A stretch of DNA of 64,000 nt from Plantactinospora endophytica (GTDB lineage Bacteria > Actinomycetota > Actinomycetes > Mycobacteriales > Micromonosporaceae): assembly GCF_016862915.1 (NCBI RefSeq), contig NZ_BONW01000009.1, forward strand, positions 60,594 to 124,593. The letters run 5' to 3'. Under the pieces are notes generated by a model that worked only from the letters and a program-made list of their open reading frames with translations, was not told where the DNA came from and ran no database searches. The position numbers and the translations under genes are program-made. Shown here piece by piece: positions 34,205 to 42,639 of this stretch. Each line of letters opens with the position of its first letter. Position 1 is the first letter of the stretch.

Positions 34205-37200
34205 CGACGGACGGACGTGGGCGGGCCGGGGCGGGCGTACCGGCGAGCATCGTGGTGGTGCCGCACACCCACTGGGACCGGGAGTGGTACGAGCCCTTCC
34301 AGCGCTTCCGGCTCCGCCTGGTCGCGCTGCTCGACGAGGTCTTCGAGCGGATGGAACGCGACCCGCGCCAGCGGTTCACCCTGGACGGCCAACTCGCCGC
34401 CGTCGACGACTACCTGGAGGTACGCCCCGAGCGGCGGGACCAGGTCGCCGCCCTGGTCGCGGACGGCCGGCTCGCGGTCGGCCCCTGGCAGATCCTGCTG
34501 GACGAGTTCCTCTGTTCCGGCGAGAACATCGTCCGCAACCTGGAGCTGGGGTTGCGCCGGGCAGCCGGGTTCGGTGCGGCGATGCCGGTCGGCTACCTGC
34601 CCGACATGTTCGGGCACGTCGCCCAGATGCCGCAGATCCTGGCCGGTGCCGGGCTGGCGCACGCCTGCGTCTGGCGGGGCGTGCCGGACCGGGTGCGTAG
34701 CTCCGCCTTTGCCTGGACGGCACCGGACGGCACGACGATCCGGACCGAATACCTGTACGGCGGCTACGGCAACGCCGCCGGCCTGGTGGACAACCCGGCA
34801 CTGGTGGCCCGGCGCGCCGCCGACCTGGCGGAGCGGCTCGCCGCCTGGCGGCCGGCCGGCGACACGTCCCCGATGCTGGCGATGTACGGCGCCGACCACG
34901 GCGCCCCGGCCGCCGCCACCCCCGACCTGCTGGCCGAGGCGGCCGAGCGGACCGGCCTGCGACTGCGGCTCGGCACCCTGACCGAGTACTTCGCGGACCA
35001 GCCGACCGGGGTCGCCGGCCTGCCGGAGGTACGCGGCGAACTCCGCTCGCACGCCCGGGCCAACATCCTGCCCGGGGTCCACTCGGTACGGGCGCACCTG
35101 AAGCAGGCGATGGGCCGGGCCGAGCGCTGCGTCGAGCGGTACGCCGAACCGCTGCGCACCCTCTGGTACGACCGCTCGGCCCAGCGCTTCCTGGACATGG
35201 CCTGGATCCGGCTGATCGAGGCGAGCTGCCACGACTCGGTGACCGGCTGCGGCTGCGACGAGACGGCCGATCAGGTGGCGACCCGGATCGCCGAGGCGGA
35301 ACAACTCGGCCGGGCGGTGTACGACCTGGTCGGTGCCGCGCACGCCGCCGCCGTACCCCGGGACGGCTACGCGGTCTTCAACCCGACGCCGCGTCCCCGG
35401 ACCGCCCTGGTCCGGTTGGACGTGTCACTGCCCGCCGCCGGAGCCCCGGTGGCGCTGCGTACCGCCGACGGTGGAGCTGTCGCCACCCAGCGGCTCGCGG
35501 TCGCCCCGACCCTGCTCGCCGACGACTGGTACGACGAGATCGACCTCTCCGTCGTGCTGTCCCGGGTGCACGGCGTCGAACTGTACGGGCAGCACATCAC
35601 GAGCTGGTCGGTCTCGCCGCCCCGCCCGGCCGGCTCCGGCGGCCGTACCGCCCAGCCGGGAACGCTCACCTTCCAGGTCGCCCGGCACGGGGACGAGTCG
35701 TTCGACCTCGCCGACGTGCGGGTCGCGCTGGCCGAGGCGACGGCCGGGCCGGAACGGCGTTGGCGGGTGCGGATCGTCGCCGAGCCCCGTGCGACGGTCG
35801 CCGCCCTGGTCGAGGTGCCCGCGCTGGGCTGGACCACGGTCCGGCCGGTACCGGCCGACACCGTCGTAGCCGCCGTCCCACCGGTGCCGACCGTCACCGC
35901 CGCAGCCGCCGTCCTACCGGTGCCGGCCGACACCGCAGCACCCGCTGCCCGGCCCGTGCCGGCCGACACTGCGGCATCCGCCGGGCTGCCTGAGCGCCGG
36001 CCGGCCCTCGCCCGAGGACGGGTCCTCGACAACGGGCTGCTCCGGGTGGAGGTGGCCGACGACGGAACGCTGGGGCTGCACACCCCGGACGGGCTGCGGG
36101 TCGGCGGGCTCGGCCGGATCGTGGACGGTGGCGACGTGGGGGACAGCTACAACTACGCGCCGCCGGCAACGGACGTCCTCGTCGACAAGCCACAGTCGGT
36201 GCGGACCGCGATCGTGCACGGGGGGCCGGTGACGGCGGTACTGGACGTGCTGCGTACCTATCGGTGGCCGGTCGACGCGGACGTGACGGCGGGGGTCCGG
36301 TCGGTGCGTACCGAGTCGGTCACCGTGGCGACCCGGCTGGAACTGCGGGTTGGCGAGCCGTTCGTCCGGGTCACGGTGGGCTTCGACAACCGGTCGGAGG
36401 ACCATCGGGTACGGGCACACCTGCCGCTGCCGTCCCGGGCCGACGTGTCGTACGCGCAGGGGCAGTTCGCGGTCGTCGCGCGCGGGCTGACCAGCGAGGG
36501 CGGTTTCGGCGAGGTGCCGCTGCCGACCTATCCGGCGGCCGGTTACGTGGCGGCCGGTGGTGTCGGCGGCTCGCTGGCGGTGCTGCTCACCCAGCCCAGC
36601 GAGTACGAGCTGGTCGACGGCGGCCGGGAGTTGGCGCTGACCCTGCTGCGGTCGGTCGGGATGCTGTCCCGGAACCGGAACTCGATGCGGGACGAGCCGG
36701 CCGGCCCGCAGGTGCCGACACCGTCGGCGCAGTGCCGGGGAGAGCGGAGTGCCGAGTTCGCCCTGTTGCCGTTCCGGGGCGAGTGGCACACGGCGGGGGT
36801 TCCGGAGGCGGCCGAGGCGTACCGGCACGGGTTTCTGACCTTCGCCGGCACCGGCCCGGCCGGCGGCCCGCTGCCGCCGGCCCGGACCGGCCTCTCGGTG
36901 ACCGGCGCCGGGGTGGTGCTGACCAGCGTCCGCGACCGGGACGGGCGGGTCGAGGTGCGGGTGGTGGCGGAACATCCGACCGACACGGCGGCCGTCCTCG
37001 GCGCGGGCCGGCCGATCCGCGCCGCGCGCCGGGCCGACCTGTTGGGTCGGCCCGGCGCGGTGCTGCCGGTCGAGGTCGACGGGACGGTACGGCTTCCGCT
37101 GCGGGCCTGGGAGATCGCCACGGTGCAGCTCGACCTCGCCGCCGACGAGCCGGAGACGGCCGGCGACCTCGACGTGGCCGCCGACCCGGACGCGGTGGGG

Positions 37201-37239
37201 GATGTCGACACCGTCGACCGGACCGTCCCGGCTCGCTGA
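34201..37239 (+). CDS. GH38 alpha-mannosidase
   Basis: A 1012-residue cytoplasmic retaining glycosidase. The zinc-site motif HTHWDREWY is at H22-Y30, and the nucleophile is Asp135 in GYLPDMFGHVAQMPQIL. Helical linker and beta-sandwich domains follow (HDSVTGCGCDETADQV, GHTxx-like end domains). It is somewhat longer than bacterial GH38 enzymes of about 850-900 residues, partly because of a repetitive Pro/Ala segment (VPADTAAPAARPVPADT) at about residues 545-600. ATG 34201 overlaps the Gfo/Idh gene by 4 bases. It should release mannose from the imported alpha-mannoside. Confidence 0.93.
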   Translation: MTTDGRGRAGAGVPASIVVVPHTHWDREWYEPFQRFRLRLVALLDEVFERMERDPRQRFTLDGQLAAVDDYLEVRPERRDQVAALVADGRLAVGPWQILLDEFLCSGENIVRNLELGLRRAAGFGAAMPVGYLPDMFGHVAQMPQILAGAGLAHACVWRGVPDRVRSSAFAWTAPDGTTIRTEYLYGGYGNAAGLVDNPALVARRAADLAERLAAWRPAGDTSPMLAMYGADHGAPAAATPDLLAEAAERTGLRLRLGTLTEYFADQPTGVAGLPEVRGELRSHARANILPGVHSVRAHLKQAMGRAERCVERYAEPLRTLWYDRSAQRFLDMAWIRLIEASCHDSVTGCGCDETADQVATRIAEAEQLGRAVYDLVGAAHAAAVPRDGYAVFNPTPRPRTALVRLDVSLPAAGAPVALRTADGGAVATQRLAVAPTLLADDWYDEIDLSVVLSRVHGVELYGQHITSWSVSPPRPAGSGGRTAQPGTLTFQVARHGDESFDLADVRVALAEATAGPERRWRVRIVAEPRATVAALVEVPALGWTTVRPVPADTVVAAVPPVPTVTAAAAVLPVPADTAAPAARPVPADTAASAGLPERRPALARGRVLDNGLLRVEVADDGTLGLHTPDGLRVGGLGRIVDGGDVGDSYNYAPPATDVLVDKPQSVRTAIVHGGPVTAVLDVLRTYRWPVDADVTAGVRSVRTESVTVATRLELRVGEPFVRVTVGFDNRSEDHRVRAHLPLPSRADVSYAQGQFAVVARGLTSEGGFGEVPLPTYPAAGYVAAGGVGGSLAVLLTQPSEYELVDGGRELALTLLRSVGMLSRNRNSMRDEPAGPQVPTPSAQCRGERSAEFALLPFRGEWHTAGVPEAAEAYRHGFLTFAGTGPAGGPLPPARTGLSVTGAGVVLTSVRDRDGRVEVRVVAEHPTDTAAVLGAGRPIRAARRADLLGRPGAVLPVEVDGTVRLPLRAWEIATVQLDLAADEPETAGDLDVAADPDAVGDVDTVDRTVPAR
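35841..35990 (+). repeat. In-frame degenerate repeats inside the alpha-mannosidase gene
   Basis: Units encoding P(V)PADTxAxAxxP recur about four times at about residues 548-596, between two beta-sandwich domains. The nucleotide core CCGGTGCCGGCCGACAC is repeated with small changes. The frame is preserved and the insertion lies away from the catalytic barrel. Confidence 0.65.
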
Positions 37240-37249
37240 CGGGCCGAGG

Positions 37250-37456
37250 TCACCGGGAGGGCTCGGGCACGTCACATTCGATCTCGGGGTTCAGCCCGAT
37301 GTAGTTCAGCGGACCGGCGATCACCGTCACGATGGTGGTGCCGACCTCCGCACAGTTGTCGTTGCTCCGGTCGAAGTAGCCGCGCTGCCCGGCCGCCAGC
37401 GCGCCGATGATCAGCCAGATCAGTACGATGACGCCGCCTATCGATCCGTAACGCAT
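37250..37456 (-). CDS. Small membrane protein, unknown function
   Basis: A 68-residue protein with one N-terminal membrane segment (GGVIVLIWLIIGALAAG). A short external or cytoplasmic part with a conserved-looking Cys (NDNCAEVG), a second hydrophobic stretch (TTIVTVIAGPLNYIGL) and a Cys near the end (IECDVPEPS) follow. ATG 37456 has GAGGAGG 6 bases upstream, so the start is well supported. It converges on the mannosidase gene with only 10 bases between. No function can be assigned. Confidence 0.8.
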   Translation of the reverse strand: MRYGSIGGVIVLIWLIIGALAAGQRGYFDRSNDNCAEVGTTIVTVIAGPLNYIGLNPEIECDVPEPSR

Positions 37457-37720
37457 GAGAGCCTCCTCGGGGGTGGAATGCGGATCGACCCGGCGGGGGT
37501 GTCCGGCCGCTGGTGAAGCGGTGCCGGCCCCGGCCCGCCGGGGTGTTGCCGCACTGATACCCACCGCCCGTTCAGGCGCAAACGCCAGGCCCGTCGACGG
37601 CGGCGTGGCCAGCGCCAACCCCGTGCCCCACCTCCGCGCCGTTCCCCACCTCCGCGCCGTTCCCCACCTCCGCGCCGTTCCCCACCTCCGCGCCGCGCCC
37701 GACCCTCGGGGCCGGGTGTG
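37457..37720. other. Intergenic region with an 18-bp tandem repeat
   Basis: The 264 bases between the small membrane gene and the end of soxR contain four exact or near-exact 18-base repeats at 37626-37697 and otherwise GC-rich sequence. The promoter of the small membrane gene must lie here. No other gene is visible. Confidence 0.5.
37626..37697. repeat. Four 18-bp tandem repeats
   Basis: Units CCCCACCTCCGCGCCGTT begin at 37626, 37644, 37662 and 37680. The first three are identical; the last differs at its final two bases. The array lies just downstream of the soxR stop codon. Confidence 0.92.
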
Positions 37721-38173
37721 TCACCGGAGGCGGTGCGGCCCCGGGCCCTGGCTGCCGAGCACGTCCTGCGGGTTGACCAGGCCGCACTGCTCGAAGGAGA
37801 GGCAGCCGCAGCCGACGCACTCGGTGAACAGGTCGCGCATGCGTTCCAGCCGGGCTATCCGACCGTTCAGTTCCGCGTTCCAGCACTCGGCGGCGCGTAG
37901 CCAGAACTCCCGGGTCGGCGCGACGTTCTCCGGCAGGAAGCCGAGCACCTCGCCGATGACCGACAGCGGGATGCCGACGCTCTGCGACGCCCGGATGAAG
38001 GCGACCTTGCGCAGCGTGCTGCGGTGGTAGCGCCGCTGGTTGCCGGAGGTGCGCCGACTGCCGATCAACCCCTGCCGCTCGTAGAACCGCAGTGCCGACG
38101 CCGGTACGCCGCTGCGCTCGGCCAGCTCGCCGATGGTGAGCTCCTCCGCCTGCCAGGGGAGCGCCGTCGTCAT
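37721..38173 (-). CDS. soxR: SoxR, redox-sensing MerR-family regulator
   Basis: A 150-residue 2Fe-2S transcription factor. The MerR helix-turn-helix (LTIGELAERSGVPASALRFYERQGLI) is followed by a dimerisation helix and the SoxR cluster motif, C119-V-G-C122-G-C124-L-S-x-x-x-C130. These are the same positions as in E. coli SoxR. In actinomycetes SoxR usually responds to redox-active metabolites rather than superoxide and activates oxidoreductase genes. The divergent neighbour is such a gene. ATG 38173 gives the best family alignment (MTTALPW); its ribosome site is too close, and a GTG at 38191 is the alternative. Confidence 0.93.
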   Translation of the reverse strand: MTTALPWQAEELTIGELAERSGVPASALRFYERQGLIGSRRTSGNQRRYHRSTLRKVAFIRASQSVGIPLSVIGEVLGFLPENVAPTREFWLRAAECWNAELNGRIARLERMRDLFTECVGCGCLSFEQCGLVNPQDVLGSQGPGPHRLR

Positions 38174-38192
38174 CCCTCCGCCCGCCAGCACA

Positions 38193-38372
38193 GCGTGGTC
38201 ATCCGGCTGCCCCCGGGTGGCGGAGCGTTCATCCGGCTGCCCGCCGGTAGCGCAGTGGTCGCCCGGCTGCCCGTTGGTATCGCAGCGGTCGTGCGGCGGG
38301 CGGACGGTAGCGCACTGGTCGTCCGGCTGTCCGCTGGTAGCGCGGTGGTCGTCCGGCTGCGCGCCGGGAAAG
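38193..38372. repeat. Six 30-bp tandem repeats upstream of soxR
   Basis: Units start every 30 bases from 38193. The shared core is GGTC(A/G)TCCGGCTGCCCGC and a GGTAGCG ending, with 70-90% identity between copies. The array fills the space between the soxR start and the SoxR-type operator. There are no unique spacers, so it is not a CRISPR array. Confidence 0.88.
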
Positions 38373-38396
38373 TCTGTCCACCCGGCCGAGACTAGC

Positions 38397-38427
38397 TTGA
38401 CTTGAACCTTTGTTTAAGTCCGAGCCT
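38397..38427 (+). promoter_or_regulatory. Probable SoxR-controlled promoter
   Basis: GACTTGAAC (38399-38407) and GTTTAAGTC (38412-38420) form an inverted repeat with one mismatch and a 4-base centre. A -35-like TTGACT is at 38397-38402, and a 19-base spacer leads to a weak -10 position at 38422-38427. The palindrome in an over-long 19-base spacer is the layout of MerR/SoxR-activated promoters. It faces the NAD(P)-binding protein gene, whose start is 81 bases downstream. Confidence 0.65.
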
Positions 38428-38508
38428 TGGGGCGGCGGTCCCGCATCGGGATCCGGGCCGGAGCGGCGGGCAGCCGACCGGCCGTGCCGTGCCGAGGGGA
38501 GATGTGAG

Positions 38509-39423
38509 ATGGGCGAGAAGCGGGCGATCCTGGTCGTCGGTGCCACCGGCAACGTGGGCCGGGAGGTGGTCGCCGGGCTGCTGGCCGTCGGTGCCGAGGT
38601 CCGGGCCCTGGTTCGGAACCCGGACCGGGCCGACCTGCCGGACGGCGCGACTCCGTACCGGGGAGACCTCGCCGAGCCGCACACCGTGGCCGAGGCGGCG
38701 GCCGGGGTCGACGGGGTGTTCCTGCTCTGGCCGTTCGTGAACGCCGAGCGGGCGCCGGCGGTGGTGGACGCCCTCGCCGGGCCGGGAAGGCACGTCGTCT
38801 ACCTGTCGGCGATGAACGTCCGGGACGACCAGGAGCCGGACCGCAACGGCTTCTGGGGCGAGGTCGAGCGGCTGATCGAGGGGTCCGGTTCGACCTGGAC
38901 CTTCCTGCGTGCCGGCGGCTTCGCCGCGAACACCCTGGAGTGGGCGGACCAGATTCGGGCCACCGGGGAGGTCCGCTGGGTGTACGGCGACGCCGCCCGG
39001 TCGCTGGTCCACGAGCGCGACATCGCGGCGGTGGCGGTACGGGCGCTGACCGAGCCGGGGCACGCCGGTCGGAAGTACGTGCTGACCGGGCCGGAGCCGG
39101 TGACCCAGGCGGAGCAGGTGCGGCTGATCGGCGAGGCGGTCGGTCGGCCGGTGCAGTGGGTGGAGATCCCGGTCGAGCAGGTACGCCAGGACCTGCGCGA
39201 CCGCTGGGGCGACGCCGGTTTCCTGGACGGTGCGCTCGCGTACTGGGCGGGGTTGGTGACCGAGCCGGAGCCGGTGACCCGGACCGTGCAGGAGGTGACC
39301 GGGGTGCCGGCGCGGAGCTTCCGGGAGTGGGCGATCGACCACGCGGCCGACTTCGCGCCGCTTCCCGTACCCGTCGACGGGGGCCGAGGGGTCGGTCAGC
39401 CGGAGAAAGGTGCACTACGTTGA
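38509..39423 (+). CDS. NmrA-like NAD(P)-binding protein
   Basis: A 304-residue atypical SDR of the NmrA/YtfG type. The dinucleotide motif reads ILVVGATGNVGREVVAGLL; ALVRNPDRADLP is the typical NADP-recognition strand, and VVYLSAMNVRDDQ replaces the catalytic Tyr region. C-terminal parts (KYVLTGPEPVTQAEQVRLIGEAVGRPV) match the family. These proteins sense redox state or reduce quinones. ATG 38509 has GAGGGGA upstream. The divergent soxR gene and the intervening operator suggest SoxR-controlled expression. Confidence 0.9.
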   Translation: MGEKRAILVVGATGNVGREVVAGLLAVGAEVRALVRNPDRADLPDGATPYRGDLAEPHTVAEAAAGVDGVFLLWPFVNAERAPAVVDALAGPGRHVVYLSAMNVRDDQEPDRNGFWGEVERLIEGSGSTWTFLRAGGFAANTLEWADQIRATGEVRWVYGDAARSLVHERDIAAVAVRALTEPGHAGRKYVLTGPEPVTQAEQVRLIGEAVGRPVQWVEIPVEQVRQDLRDRWGDAGFLDGALAYWAGLVTEPEPVTRTVQEVTGVPARSFREWAIDHAADFAPLPVPVDGGRGVGQPEKGALR

Positions 39424-39466
39424 CCATCCACGACGGTTCGGCACAGCGGCGGAGGGACGGACGGAG

Positions 39467-39913
39467 ATGACCACGGCAGAGGGTGACCGGGACGGGGTGC
39501 GGGACAATCCGACTGGCTGGGTCGGCGCGCACATCCGGCGTTACCTGGAGACCGACGGTGCGCAGGGACACGATTTCAACGGCTTTCCGACCCTGCTGCT
39601 CACCACGCGGGGCCGGAAGAGCGGCGAGCTGCGCCGGACGGCGCTGATCTACGGGCGGGACGGCGACCGGTACGTCGTGGTGGCCTCGAACGGCGCCGCC
39701 GTGCAGAACCCGAACTGGTTCCTGAACCTGGTCGCCGATCCCGAGGTGCGGGTGCAGGTCAGGGCCGACCGGTTCGTCGCCCGGGCCCGGGTCGCCGATC
39801 CCGCCGAACGCCCCGGGCTCTGGGAGCTGATGGCCGGGATCTTCCCGACCTACCGGACGTACGCCGAGCAGGCGCCCCGGCAGATCCCGGTGGTGGTGCT
39901 GGAACGCGTCTGA
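39467..39913 (+). CDS. Deazaflavin (F420)-dependent nitroreductase-family protein (DDN-like)
   Basis: A 148-residue split-barrel protein of the DDN family, which uses the deazaflavin cofactor F420 to reduce quinones or nitro compounds. Typical blocks are PTLLLTTRGRKSGELRRTALIYGRDGDRYVVVASNGA, NPNWFLNLVADPEVRVQV and the C-terminal PTYRTYAEQAPRQIPVVVLER. ATG 39467 is favoured because GGAGGGAC lies just upstream, 43 bases after the NmrA-like gene. The two form a likely SoxR-responsive redox operon. Confidence 0.9.
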   Translation: MTTAEGDRDGVRDNPTGWVGAHIRRYLETDGAQGHDFNGFPTLLLTTRGRKSGELRRTALIYGRDGDRYVVVASNGAAVQNPNWFLNLVADPEVRVQVRADRFVARARVADPAERPGLWELMAGIFPTYRTYAEQAPRQIPVVVLERV

Positions 39914-40096
39914 GTCGTCCCGGTCCCACCCGACGCCGGGCGCCGAGCCGGCCTCGACCGACCGGCCATAGTCGACGTTCCAATCTGCCGGATCATCGGC
40001 CTGAACCCGGATATTGCCGTATAACGGGCTTAAGGGATATTTCGGCGTGTCCGGTCCCCCGGGATCGGCGCGCCGCGATGCGCGAAAGGTCTGGTC
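39914..40096. other. AT-richer intergenic region before a glycosyltransferase
   Basis: The 183 bases include an AT-rich stretch (GATATTGCCGTATAACGG near 40010, TTAAGGGATATTT near 40030) that probably contains the promoter of the downstream glycosyltransferase. No palindromic operator or RNA element was recognised. Confidence 0.4.
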
Positions 40097-41284
40097 ATGC
40101 GAGCGCTTCGGGTGCTGCGGATCATCTCCCGGATGTCGGTGGGCGAGGCCGCGCCGCAGGTCGGCGCGTTGATGCGCGGGCTGGACCCGGACCGCTTCGA
40201 GCAACGGCTCTACGCGGGCCCGGTCGAGCCGGGGGCCGGGGACTACCGCCGGCTGCGGGCCAGCGACGTACCGGTCCGGATGCTGCCGGCGCTGCGGCGT
40301 CCGGTCCGGCCGGTCGACGACGTCCGGGCGTTGGCCGCGCTGATCGCGGAGACCCGGCACTTCCAGCCGGATCTGGTGCACACCCACGACCTGCGGGCCG
40401 GTGTGCTGGGCCGGATCGCGGCCGTGATCTGCCGGGTGCCGATCCGGGTGCACACCTTCCACACCCATCCGGTGTCCGGGTCGCTGCCCCCGGTGGCCGG
40501 CCAGTTGGTGGTCGGCGCGGAGCGAACGCTGGCCCGTACCAGTCATGCCCTGGTCGCGGTGGGTGCCCGGATCCGCGACGAACTCCTGGCCGCCTCGATC
40601 GGCCGCCCCGACCAGTACACCGTGATGCCGCCAGGTGCGAGCCTGTCGCCGCTACCCGGTCCGGACCAGGCCCGGCAGGCCCTCGGACTGCCCGCCGCCG
40701 GGCCGGTGGTGGCGTACGTCGGTCCGCTCGGTCCGGTGCAGCGACCGGACCAGATGCTCGCGGTTGCCAGAGCCGTCCGGCGTACCCGCGCCGACGTCCA
40801 CTTCGTCGTCTGCGGTGAGGGCGACCAGTTGGCCGAGACGGTCGCGGCGGCCGTCGCCGACCGGCTCGACGTGACCTTCCTGCGCTGGCGGGCCGACCTG
40901 GAGACGGTCTACGCCGCGACCGACCTGGTGTTGCAGACCTCGGACCACGAGGGGACGCCGCTGGCACTGATCGAGGCCGGGCACGCCGGCCGGCCGGTGG
41001 TCGCCACCGACGTCGGCGGTACCGCCGAGGTGGTCCGGCACGGCCGGACCGGGCTGCTCTGCGACCGCGGGGACGTGGACGGACTGGCCCGGTCGGTGCT
41101 GCGGCTGCTGGCCGACGACGAGCTGCGCGACCGGATGGGTCGGGCGGCGCTGACCGAGACCAGGGAGGCGTTCGGCACGCCCCGACTGGTGGCCGCCACC
41201 CGGGACCTCTACCACCGGCTGGCGATGGCCCGGGGCTGCTGGCCGACCGAGTACGCCGAACCCGCCGGCACCCTGGCCCGCTGA
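40097..41284 (+). CDS. GT4-family glycosyltransferase
   Basis: A 395-residue GT-B glycosyltransferase that transfers a sugar from a nucleotide donor in the cytoplasm. The N-domain carries DLVHTHDLRAGVLGRIAA and HTFHTHP. The C-domain has VVAYVGPLGPVQRPD, the donor-binding SDHEGTPLALIEAGHAGRPVVATDVGGTAEVV (the E-x7-E pattern of GT4) and TGLLCDRGDVDGLA. ATG 40097 follows GAAAGG. It points towards a nucleotide-sugar dehydrogenase gene on the other strand, and both may serve an extracellular polysaccharide or glycolipid. Confidence 0.9.
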   Translation: MRALRVLRIISRMSVGEAAPQVGALMRGLDPDRFEQRLYAGPVEPGAGDYRRLRASDVPVRMLPALRRPVRPVDDVRALAALIAETRHFQPDLVHTHDLRAGVLGRIAAVICRVPIRVHTFHTHPVSGSLPPVAGQLVVGAERTLARTSHALVAVGARIRDELLAASIGRPDQYTVMPPGASLSPLPGPDQARQALGLPAAGPVVAYVGPLGPVQRPDQMLAVARAVRRTRADVHFVVCGEGDQLAETVAAAVADRLDVTFLRWRADLETVYAATDLVLQTSDHEGTPLALIEAGHAGRPVVATDVGGTAEVVRHGRTGLLCDRGDVDGLARSVLRLLADDELRDRMGRAALTETREAFGTPRLVAATRDLYHRLAMARGCWPTEYAEPAGTLAR

Positions 41285-41346
41285 CCTCCCCGCCGACCGG
41301 GCAGGTATCACCCCGGGTCCGCTGACCTCTCCGCCGACCGGGCAGG
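41281..41346. repeat. Two copies of a 28-bp repeat after the glycosyltransferase
   Basis: CGCTGACCTC(C/T)CCGCCGACCGGGCAGGT-like units occur at about 41280-41307 and 41321-41348. The stop codon of the glycosyltransferase is inside the first copy. They lie between convergent genes. Confidence 0.75.
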
Positions 41347-41376
41347 TGTTCTTTCCGCGTACCGCGAGCGAGGCGG

Positions 41377-42639
41377 CTACAGGCGTTCGACGACCGGGCC
41401 CCGGCAGCGGTCACGGCTGTCGAAGACGTACCGGGCGGTCTTGACGATCATGTCGTAGTCGAGCCCGTCGTGGTCGGTGACCACCAGCACCGCGTCGGCG
41501 TCCCGGACCTCGTCCTCGGTCAACTCGACCATCGCCAGGTCGGTCGGCACGTGCCGGGGATCGGCGTACGGCTCGACCGCCCTGATCCGGGCGCCGAGCG
41601 CGTGCAACCGGCCGGCCAGGTCGATCGCGGGGGAGTCCCGGAGGTCACCGGTGTTCTTCTTGTACGCGAGCCCGATCATCAGCAGCCGCGCGCCGCGCAG
41701 CGGCCGACCCCGGGTACTCAGCCCGGCCATCACCCGCTGGGCCACGTACTCCGGCATGGCGTGGTTGATGTCGCTGGCCAGTTCCACGAACCGGAACTGT
41801 CGGCCGAGGCGGCGTTTCACCTGCCAGGACAGGTAGCAGGGGTCGATCGGCAGGCAGTGGCCCCCGATCCCCGGGCCGGGGCGGAACGACATGAACCCGA
41901 ACGGCTTGGTGGCCGCCGCGTCGATGGCCTGCCAGATGTCGATGCCGAGCTGGTTGCTGAACGTCGCCAGCTCGTTGACCAGCCCGATGTTGACCTGACG
42001 GAAGGTGTTCTCGATCAGCTTGGTGAGTTCGGCGACCCGGGTCGAGTCGACCGGTACGGTCTGCCGCACGATCCGGCGGTAGAACGTGTCCACCCGGTCC
42101 AGCGCGGCCGGGCCCATCCCGGAGACCACCTTCGGGGTGTTCTCCAGTCGCCAGACCGGGTTGCCGGGGTCGATCCGCTCGGGACTGTAGCCGAGGTGGA
42201 AGTCGTCCGGGCTGCGCAGCCCGCTGCCTTCCTCCAGCAGCGGCCGGAGCAGCTCCTCGGTGGTACCGGGATAGGTCGTCGACTCCAGGATCACCGTGCA
42301 GTCGGGTCGGACGTACGGGGCGAGTGCCGTGCCGGCCTGCTCCACACAGCTCAGGTCCGGTACGCCGTCCCGCAGCGGTGTCGGCACGCTGATCACGCAG
42401 ACGTCGAAGCCCCGGGCGTCGGTGTAGTCGCTGGTCGGCAGGTAGCGACCGGTGGCCAGGGCCGCGCCGAGCCGGAGGTCGGAGATGTCCTCGACGAAGG
42501 ATTGCCCGCTGCCGAGCCGCTTGACCCGGTCGGTGTCGAGGTCGAGTCCGACGACGTCCAGTCCGGACTCCACGGCCGCCATCGCAAGGGGCAGACCGAC
42601 GTACCCCTGACCGACGACAACCAGTTTTTCCCTGCTCAT
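41377..42639 (-). CDS. UDP-sugar dehydrogenase (WecC/TviB/UDP-glucose dehydrogenase family)
   Basis: A 420-residue nucleotide-sugar 6-dehydrogenase that oxidises a UDP-hexose or UDP-HexNAc to the uronic acid with two NAD. The N-terminal NAD fold is KLVVVGQGYVGLPLAMAA. The central helix carries NTFRQVNIGLVNELA, and the catalytic cysteine is in GPGIGGHCLPIDPCYLSW. The C-terminal UDP-binding domain contains LMIGLAYKKNTGDLRDSPA. The long form with this spacing is closer to UDP-ManNAc/GlcNAc dehydrogenases than to Ugd, but the substrate is not certain. ATG 42639 begins directly at the fold. A role in capsule or exopolysaccharide precursor supply is likely. Confidence 0.9.
   Translation of the reverse strand: MSREKLVVVGQGYVGLPLAMAAVESGLDVVGLDLDTDRVKRLGSGQSFVEDISDLRLGAALATGRYLPTSDYTDARGFDVCVISVPTPLRDGVPDLSCVEQAGTALAPYVRPDCTVILESTTYPGTTEELLRPLLEEGSGLRSPDDFHLGYSPERIDPGNPVWRLENTPKVVSGMGPAALDRVDTFYRRIVRQTVPVDSTRVAELTKLIENTFRQVNIGLVNELATFSNQLGIDIWQAIDAAATKPFGFMSFRPGPGIGGHCLPIDPCYLSWQVKRRLGRQFRFVELASDINHAMPEYVAQRVMAGLSTRGRPLRGARLLMIGLAYKKNTGDLRDSPAIDLAGRLHALGARIRAVEPYADPRHVPTDLAMVELTEDEVRDADAVLVVTDHDGLDYDMIVKTARYVFDSRDRCRGPVVERL

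Noticed and set aside
34201..37239. A second glycosidase domain in the long mannosidase.
   Set aside because: The extra length is explained by a repetitive Pro/Ala linker and normal GH38 C-terminal domains.
38193..38372. A possible CRISPR array, from evenly spaced 30-bp units.
   Set aside because: The units adjoin without unique spacers, vary internally, and no cas gene is present.
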